A stretch of 8,889 bases of DNA from Aquificaceae bacterium. GTDB taxonomy: Bacteria; Aquificota; Aquificia; Aquificales; Aquificaceae. Below are positions 5,010 through 8,889 of the stretch, piece by piece. How positions within the stretch are numbered: position 1 is the first letter of the stretch; each line of letters starts with the position of its first letter. The DNA lies in the NCBI GenBank assembly GCA_026983685.1, contig JALSTO010000233.1:1-8889 (forward strand), given 5' to 3'. A program made the position numbers and the translations under genes. Under the pieces are notes generated by a model that was given only the letters and a program-made list of their open reading frames with translations, made no database searches and was not told the origin of the DNA.

Positions 5010-5879
5010 ATGGAGGTTCTTGAGCTCTGGAAGAGAAACCTTGCAAGGACCAAGAGCCAGAGAACCACAGAGGCCTACATCAGGCACATATCCTCCTTCC
5101 TTCAGGCTGTTGATGTAAAAGACGAGGACTCAATCCTTAACCTTTCCTCGGTTCAGATATTCAAGTACGTGGACAGCTCCGATCTTGCCCCCACATCCCT
5201 GCTGGCAAACCTGTCAGCCCTGAAGCACTTCTTCAAGTTCCTTCTCAGGAGGGAGTACATAGACAGAGAGAAGTACACCGACATTGAGCAGGCTATAGAG
5301 GAGATAAGGGAGGAGCTCAACGCGAGGAAGACACCCTCTTATCCTAAAGCTCTCACTAAGGAGGAGGTTGAAAGGATATTCAGCAAGGTGAGGGGAAAGA
5401 AGTATGAGAAGATCTATTCGCTCTTTCTATACAGCGGTATAAGGCTTGGGGAGTTTGAGATGCTCCAGCGAGAAAACTTTTATCTGGATAAGAGCGGTGT
5501 ATTGTGGATAAGGCTGGAACCTCACATGACCAAGAGGAACAAGGGCAGGCTCACACCCCTGATAGCCCCCGACAGAGAAGAGACCTACAGGGTAACGGAG
5601 AGGTTTATAAAGTGGCTTGAGAACTATGAGGAGAACTTCTCTGTCAAGAGGGGAGTCCTTCAGGTTTACACCGACAGGCTCTCAAAGAGGCTCGGAATAC
5701 CCTTCTCTGTCCATAGCTTCAGGCATACCTACATAACCAACCTCGTCAACAGCGGTTTTCCTGTTGAGGTCGTGAAGGAGTTTGCAGGGCACTCAAACAT
5801 AAAGACCACGATAGAGACTTACTACAAGTTCAGCCAGAGGAGGGCGGAGGAGCTTGTAAGGAGCTTTTTACTTGACTGA
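5010..5879 (+). CDS. XerC/XerD-like tyrosine recombinase
   Basis: A 289-residue site-specific recombinase, likely the chromosome dimer resolution enzyme or a close relative. The N-terminal SAM-like core-binding domain (about 3-82) has the family pattern (RTTEAYIRHISSFLQ, ANLSALKHFFKFLLR). The catalytic domain (about 112-285) shows Arg145 in YSGIRLGEFEML, a beta-hairpin lysine (Lys175 or Lys178 in MTKRNKGR), HSFRH (His235, Arg238), GHSNIKTT (His261) and nucleophile Tyr271 in ETYYKF. All catalytic residues are present and length is normal for Xer proteins. The ATG at 5010 fits the family N-terminus; a GTG at 4959 would run through the promoter and the divergent gene. No Shine-Dalgarno is visible before the ATG, consistent with a leaderless message. 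The stop TGA overlaps the trmD ATG. XerC, XerD or single-Xer identity cannot be decided without its dif site. Confidence 0.92.
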   Translation: MEVLELWKRNLARTKSQRTTEAYIRHISSFLQAVDVKDEDSILNLSSVQIFKYVDSSDLAPTSLLANLSALKHFFKFLLRREYIDREKYTDIEQAIEEIREELNARKTPSYPKALTKEEVERIFSKVRGKKYEKIYSLFLYSGIRLGEFEMLQRENFYLDKSGVLWIRLEPHMTKRNKGRLTPLIAPDREETYRVTERFIKWLENYEENFSVKRGVLQVYTDRLSKRLGIPFSVHSFRHTYITNLVNSGFPVEVVKEFAGHSNIKTTIETYYKFSQRRAEELVRSFLLD

Positions 5880-6637
5880 TGCTGGAGTTCTACGTACTCA
5901 CCATATTTCCCGACATAGTTGAGTGTTACACACGCTACGGGATCGTCCATCAGGCTGTAAAGAAAGGAAAGCTGAAGGTATCCGCTGTTGATATAAGGAG
6001 CTTCGCTCCCAAGGGACAGGTAGATGATACTGCCTACGGCGGTTTTCCGGGCATGGTTCTCAAACCAGAACCCATATTCTCAGCCTATGAAAGTATTGTT
6101 CAGAAGCACGGAAAGCCCTACGTTCTCATAACCGAGCCTTGGGGGAGAAAGATTGACCAGAGGTTCCTTGAAGGACTTGTTCAAAGGGAAAAGATTATGG
6201 TCATATGCGGAAGGTACGAGGGAGTTGATGAAAGGGTGAAGTCCATAGTTGATGAGGAGGTATCTCTCGGAGATGTTATCCTCAGTGGAGGCGAGCTCGT
6301 TGCCCTCACCATTGTTGATGGAACCGCCCGGCTCCTACCCGGCGTTCTGAACGAGCCCAAGAGTTTGAAGGAAGATTCCTACATGGGTAGGTGGCTCGGT
6401 TATCCAGTCTATACCAGACCACGGGTCTTCAGGGGCATGGAGGTTCCAGAAGTTCTGCTTTCGGGAAATCACAGGCTCATAGAGCTGTGGAAGCTCTGGC
6501 ACAGAATAGAGAACACTCTCAGAAAGAGACCGGACCTTATCCCTGAGGACCTCACCCCTGAGGAGGAGGAGATAATTAGAAGTATAAAAAAAGGTATGAG
6601 CTTTGAGGAGTGGCTCAAGCTTAAAGGTCTTTCATGA
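5879..6637 (+). CDS. trmD: tRNA (guanine-37-N1)-methyltransferase
   Basis: Methylates G37 next to the anticodon of tRNAs reading CNN codons, using S-adenosylmethionine, and prevents +1 frameshifting. The 252-residue protein has the SPOUT signatures in order: DIRSFAPKGQVDDTAYGGF (residues 39-57), ICGRYEGVDERV (109-120), and the knot region VSLGDVILSGGELVALTIVDG, followed by GVLNEPKSLKEDSYMGRWL and GYPVYTRPRVFRGMEVPEVL. The usual GGGPGM is GGFPGM here. Length and C-terminal helical domain (LWKLWHRIENTLRKRPDLI) are normal. The ATG shares its A with the recombinase TGA (TGATG), and the nearest purine-rich AAGGAG is about 17 bases upstream, so translation is probably coupled to the recombinase gene. 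The common ribosomal protein operon neighbours (rpsP, rimM, rplS) are not adjacent. The 3' end overlaps fliA. Confidence 0.97.
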   Translation: MLEFYVLTIFPDIVECYTRYGIVHQAVKKGKLKVSAVDIRSFAPKGQVDDTAYGGFPGMVLKPEPIFSAYESIVQKHGKPYVLITEPWGRKIDQRFLEGLVQREKIMVICGRYEGVDERVKSIVDEEVSLGDVILSGGELVALTIVDGTARLLPGVLNEPKSLKEDSYMGRWLGYPVYTRPRVFRGMEVPEVLLSGNHRLIELWKLWHRIENTLRKRPDLIPEDLTPEEEEIIRSIKKGMSFEEWLKLKGLS

Positions 6638-6650
6638 ATTTTCTAAGCTT
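6617..6650. terminator. Possible weak bidirectional terminator hairpin at the trmD/fliA convergent junction
   Basis: The arms AAGCTTA (6617-6623) and TAAGCTT (6644-6650) are perfectly complementary around a 20-bp loop that itself contains the palindrome TTCATGAA (6631-6638). The hairpin would lie across the overlapping 3' ends of the two convergent genes. It is AT-rich and lacks a strong U tract, so it may not terminate efficiently. Confidence 0.25.
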
Positions 6651-7331
6651 CTCAATAGCTTCTCCCTTTATCTGGGAAACTCTTGAGATTGAACAGCCAA
6701 GTATCTGGGCTATCTCCTTCAGGGGGAGCTCTTCATAGAACACGAGCTGGATCACGAGCTTTTCTCTTTCGTCAAGCTTCTCCACAGCTTCCTTAAGCTT
6801 CTCCACAAGATCTTTCTTTATTACCTCTTCTTCAACATCGGTCTTCTTTGAGCTTATCACCTCTTCGTAGCTTCTCCTTTCCTCGGTGAATATGTCATCA
6901 AGGTTGAGCATGTAGGAAAAGGATATCTTGCTCAGGTCGTGTTGGAGGGATTGGAGGTCCTCACCGAGATAGTTGGCTATTTCTTCATCGGTTGGCTCCC
7001 TCCCAAGCTCTTCGGTGAGCTCTTTCAGAGCCTCCTTTATCTTCCTCTCCTTTTCCCTTATCCTCCTACTGCCGAAGTCAAGGCTTCTCAGGTAGTCGTA
7101 CATAGCCCCCCTTATCCTTATCTTCAGGTAGCTCTCGGGGTTCTTCTGGGTATCAAGGCGTTCAAGGGCTTTTATCAGCCCTATTATCCCGTGGCCTATG
7201 AGGTCCCTTACGTCTATCGTGGGCGGTACGTGTCTCTTTATGGTAAAGGCTATGCTCTTTACGAGTGGTAGATACTGAAGTATCAGCTCCTCCCTTTCCT
7301 TCTCCTCAAAGGTGTAAGGATTGTTTTTCAT
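6621..7331 (-). CDS. fliA: Flagellar RNA polymerase sigma factor (sigma-28)
   Basis: A 236-residue group 3 sigma factor that directs transcription of late flagellar and motility genes; normally held inactive by FlgM until the hook is complete. Region 2 (about 14-86) shows YLPLVKSIAF, DVRDLIGHGIIGLIKALERLD and RIRGAMYDYLRSLDF, typical of FliA/WhiG-type factors. Region 3 (about 90-150) includes RREKERKI-type helices and LGREPTDEEIANYLG. Region 4 (about 176-232) has the helix-turn-helix ELPLKEIAQILGCSISRVSQI. The absence of region 1.1 and the length match FliA. The ATG at 7331 overlaps the flhG stop as ATGA, with a weak GGGAG just before it, so translation is likely coupled. The promoter would be upstream of flhF, outside the window. 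Confidence 0.95.
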   Translation of the reverse strand: MKNNPYTFEEKEREELILQYLPLVKSIAFTIKRHVPPTIDVRDLIGHGIIGLIKALERLDTQKNPESYLKIRIRGAMYDYLRSLDFGSRRIREKERKIKEALKELTEELGREPTDEEIANYLGEDLQSLQHDLSKISFSYMLNLDDIFTEERRSYEEVISSKKTDVEEEVIKKDLVEKLKEAVEKLDEREKLVIQLVFYEELPLKEIAQILGCSISRVSQIKGEAIEKLRKFMKDL

Positions 7332-8164
7332 CTCCCGAGCAACCTTGCTACAACACTGTCCCAGAAACTCCTCCTCCTGGGAGAGACGTCTGGACTCATT
7401 TTGGAGAGAATATTATACACATCCTCCATAAAGCCTTTCTCAAAAGGATTCTGCTCTATTATCTTTCTAATGAGGTTTTTCCTGTACTTTATATTCCCCA
7501 CGTGTCTTAACTTTGCGGTGGTGTACCTCTCCGCAAGAAGCCTTATGCTCTCATAGACCTTGTTCCCTTCTTTGTCGCTCTCAACTTTGTTCACCACGAG
7601 GTAGAAGTCCTCGGTCTCGTTCTCCCTGTTGATTATCTTTATCAGGGCGTAGGCGTCCGCAACCGCTGTAGGTTCTGGTGTGGTTATAACAACTGGAAAA
7701 TCCGCAGCGGAGACCACCGCTATGGTGTCATCGTGTATTCCGGGGGGCGTGTCAAATACAACGTAGTCATAGTTGTCCTCCGCAAGCTCCTGCAATCTCC
7801 TGACGAGATTCATCACCTGCTCTTTGGGCAGTTTGGCAAGCTCGTATATGCCGTTACCGCTTGAGATGAAGGAGAAGTTGTCCCCTATCCTTACTATCAC
7901 CTCTTCAAAGGATGCATCGCCGTAAAAGAAGTGAGCTAAGTTCTTCTGGGGTGTGATCCCCAGCATGAGATGTACGTTGCTCAGACCAAAGTCCGCATCA
8001 ACTATGAGAACCTTCTTTCCGCTATCGGAAAGGCACCTGCCTATGCTCAAGGAGAGTATGGTCTTCCCGACGCCACCTTTACCGCTCGCTATGGCGATGT
8101 ATTTGGTGCCCGTTTGGGCACCTTCCCTATGCCTCAGGTGAGTTGCCTGCTGATTCAAGCTCAT
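7328..8164 (-). CDS. flhG: MinD-like flagellar number regulator FlhG (YlxH/FleN)
   Basis: A 278-residue ParA/MinD-type ATPase that works with FlhF to set flagellar number and place. The N-terminus (NQQATHLRHREG, residues 4-15) matches the FlhG activator helix (consensus DQAxxLR) that stimulates the FlhF GTPase. The deviant Walker A is GKGGVGKT (28-35), the following acidic motif is VDADFGLSNVH (55-65), and the switch II region is YVVFDTPPGI (134-143). The C-terminus (FWDSVVARLLGR) is basic and amphipathic, as in the membrane-targeting helix of MinD and FlhG. The start ATG at 8164 has AGAGGAAAGG immediately upstream, and the gene begins 38 bp inside the end of flhF. The C-terminus overlaps fliA by 4 bp. 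The flhF-flhG-fliA order is widely conserved and separates this from a cell-division MinD. Confidence 0.95.
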   Translation of the reverse strand: MSLNQQATHLRHREGAQTGTKYIAIASGKGGVGKTILSLSIGRCLSDSGKKVLIVDADFGLSNVHLMLGITPQKNLAHFFYGDASFEEVIVRIGDNFSFISSGNGIYELAKLPKEQVMNLVRRLQELAEDNYDYVVFDTPPGIHDDTIAVVSAADFPVVITTPEPTAVADAYALIKIINRENETEDFYLVVNKVESDKEGNKVYESIRLLAERYTTAKLRHVGNIKYRKNLIRKIIEQNPFEKGFMEDVYNILSKMSPDVSPRRRSFWDSVVARLLGR

Positions 8165-8889
8165 GCCTTTCCTCTAATATCAATTTCGCCAGATACTCGT
8201 AATCCGCCATGACTATGTCATCGGGAACGGTCTGTCCTGTGGTAAAGCACAGAACGGGGAGCTTAGTTCTGTAAGCAACATTTATGACGTTCCCAGGGTA
8301 GGATGTTTCATCCAGCTTGGAGAATATCAGTCCCTTTATGGGAAACATGCCGAACTGCATTATCACCTCGTACATGACGAGCTCGGACAGGTTAGCACTG
8401 AGAGTAAGGTAGATGTGGGTATCTGCGTTCTCCAGAAAGAGTCTCAGCTCGTTCAGCCTCAACCTGTCGTGCTGGCTTCTGCCCGCGGTGTCAACGAGAA
8501 CTATATCTCTGCCCTCCATCTCATCAATAGCCTTAAGGAACTCCTCGGGCGTGTCCGCAACCCTGAAGGGAAGCTCCATTATGTTTATGAACGCCCTCAG
8601 CTGTTCAACAGCTCCTACCCTGTAGCTGTCAAGGGTTATTACCCCCGGTCTCTTCCCAGCCCTCTTGAAAAGGTAGGACAGCTTCGCTATGGTCGTTGTC
8701 TTACCCACACCGGTAGGTCCTATCAGAACCATTATCCTCGGTGTGTCTTCAAATATCTTCTCTCCCTCTACAACTATGTTCCTCTTAAGGCTCTCAATCA
8801 GGGAATCGTGTACTTCATCTTTGAAGTCTAACTTTCCCAGTTCAATGTCGTAACCGCAGGCTTCCTCCACCAGCTTCTTAGCTATCTCC
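8127..8889 (-). CDS. flhF: Flagellar SRP-family GTPase FlhF, partial (N-terminus beyond right edge)
   Basis: An SRP-type GTPase that recruits early flagellar components to the pole or correct site. The visible 253 codons cover the end of the N domain (EIAKKLVEEACGYDI, SLIESLKRNIVVEG) and the full G domain. The G1 loop is GPTGVGKTTT, then DSYRVGAVEQL (G2), DTAGRS (G3), SKLDET (G4; TKLDE in most SRP GTPases) and the closing FTTGQTVPDDI. The C-terminus ends shortly after YLAKLILEE, as in the family. A GTG at 8870 could be read as a start, but the frame is open to the window edge and the N domain is incomplete, so this is an internal codon of a longer gene. The last 38 bp overlap flhG. FlhF and FlhG act as a GTPase/activator pair. 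Confidence 0.95.
   Translation of the reverse strand, partial: EIAKKLVEEACGYDIELGKLDFKDEVHDSLIESLKRNIVVEGEKIFEDTPRIMVLIGPTGVGKTTTIAKLSYLFKRAGKRPGVITLDSYRVGAVEQLRAFINIMELPFRVADTPEEFLKAIDEMEGRDIVLVDTAGRSQHDRLRLNELRLFLENADTHIYLTLSANLSELVMYEVIMQFGMFPIKGLIFSKLDETSYPGNVINVAYRTKLPVLCFTTGQTVPDDIVMADYEYLAKLILEERHELESAGNSPEA

Noticed and set aside
4986..5087. Longer start for the kinase-like protein.
   Set aside because: The extension is antisense to the conserved N-terminus of the recombinase and crosses the divergent promoter; ATG 4985 has AGGAAAG upstream.
6939..7271. Plus-strand open frames opposite fliA and flhG (also 7265-7510).
   Set aside because: They lie fully inside strongly recognised minus-strand genes and have no ribosome binding site or recognisable motif.
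8127..8870. A complete FlhF starting at GTG 8870.
   Set aside because: The frame stays open to the window edge with N-domain-like sequence, and FlhF normally has a longer N-terminal region, so the gene is partial.
1..8889. Search by eye for CRISPR arrays, tRNA genes, insertion sequences and phage attachment sites, given the tyrosine recombinase.
   Set aside because: No spaced direct repeats, cloverleaf sequence, transposase or inverted terminal repeats were seen. The recombinase looks like a housekeeping Xer protein and not a phage integrase beside a tRNA.

Overview
The window reads as bacterial chromosome from a thermophilic, flagellated, chemolithotroph-like organism, most likely in the Aquificota (Aquifex/Hydrogenobacter/Thermocrinis type). 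This is inference. It rests on heavy use of AGG/AGA for Arg and ATA for Ile, charged and compact proteins, very tight gene packing with stop codons overlapping ribosome binding sites or start codons, and the presence of flhF, flhG, fliA and sigma-54 regulation beside c-type cytochrome genes. There is no rRNA, tRNA, CRISPR array or insertion sequence, and the only gap over 50 bp is the 123-bp interval 3052-3174.

Region A (1-3102, minus strand) is a five-gene operon of envelope redox proteins. In transcription order it encodes a 73-residue coiled-coil membrane protein, a lipoprotein joining calcium-type (thrombospondin-3) repeats to a mono-heme cytochrome domain, a CcdA-type thiol electron transporter, a di-heme lipoprotein and a TlpA/ResA-type thioredoxin (cut by the left edge). 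In front of it lies a near-consensus sigma-54 promoter (TGGCACG-N4-TTGCT).

Region B (3175-4985, minus strand), immediately upstream, is a two-gene regulatory pair: a small, degenerate histidine-kinase-like protein overlapping an NtrC-family sigma-54 activator. The simplest reading is that the pair controls region A. CcdA would pass reducing power across the membrane to the TlpA-like protein, which would keep heme-binding cysteines of the two cytochrome lipoproteins reduced.

Region C (5010-6637, plus strand) holds a XerC/XerD-like tyrosine recombinase and trmD, fused head to tail by a TGATG junction. Regions B and C diverge from a 24-bp gap whose centre is a perfect TATAATTATA palindrome, so one sequence can serve as the -10 element on both strands.

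Region D (6621-8889, minus strand) is a flagellar control operon: flhF (cut by the right edge), flhG and fliA, with overlapping coding regions. fliA and trmD converge and overlap by 17 bp at their 3' ends.

The most interesting part is regions A and B taken together: a self-contained, apparently sigma-54-controlled cytochrome lipoprotein module with an unusual truncated kinase partner.
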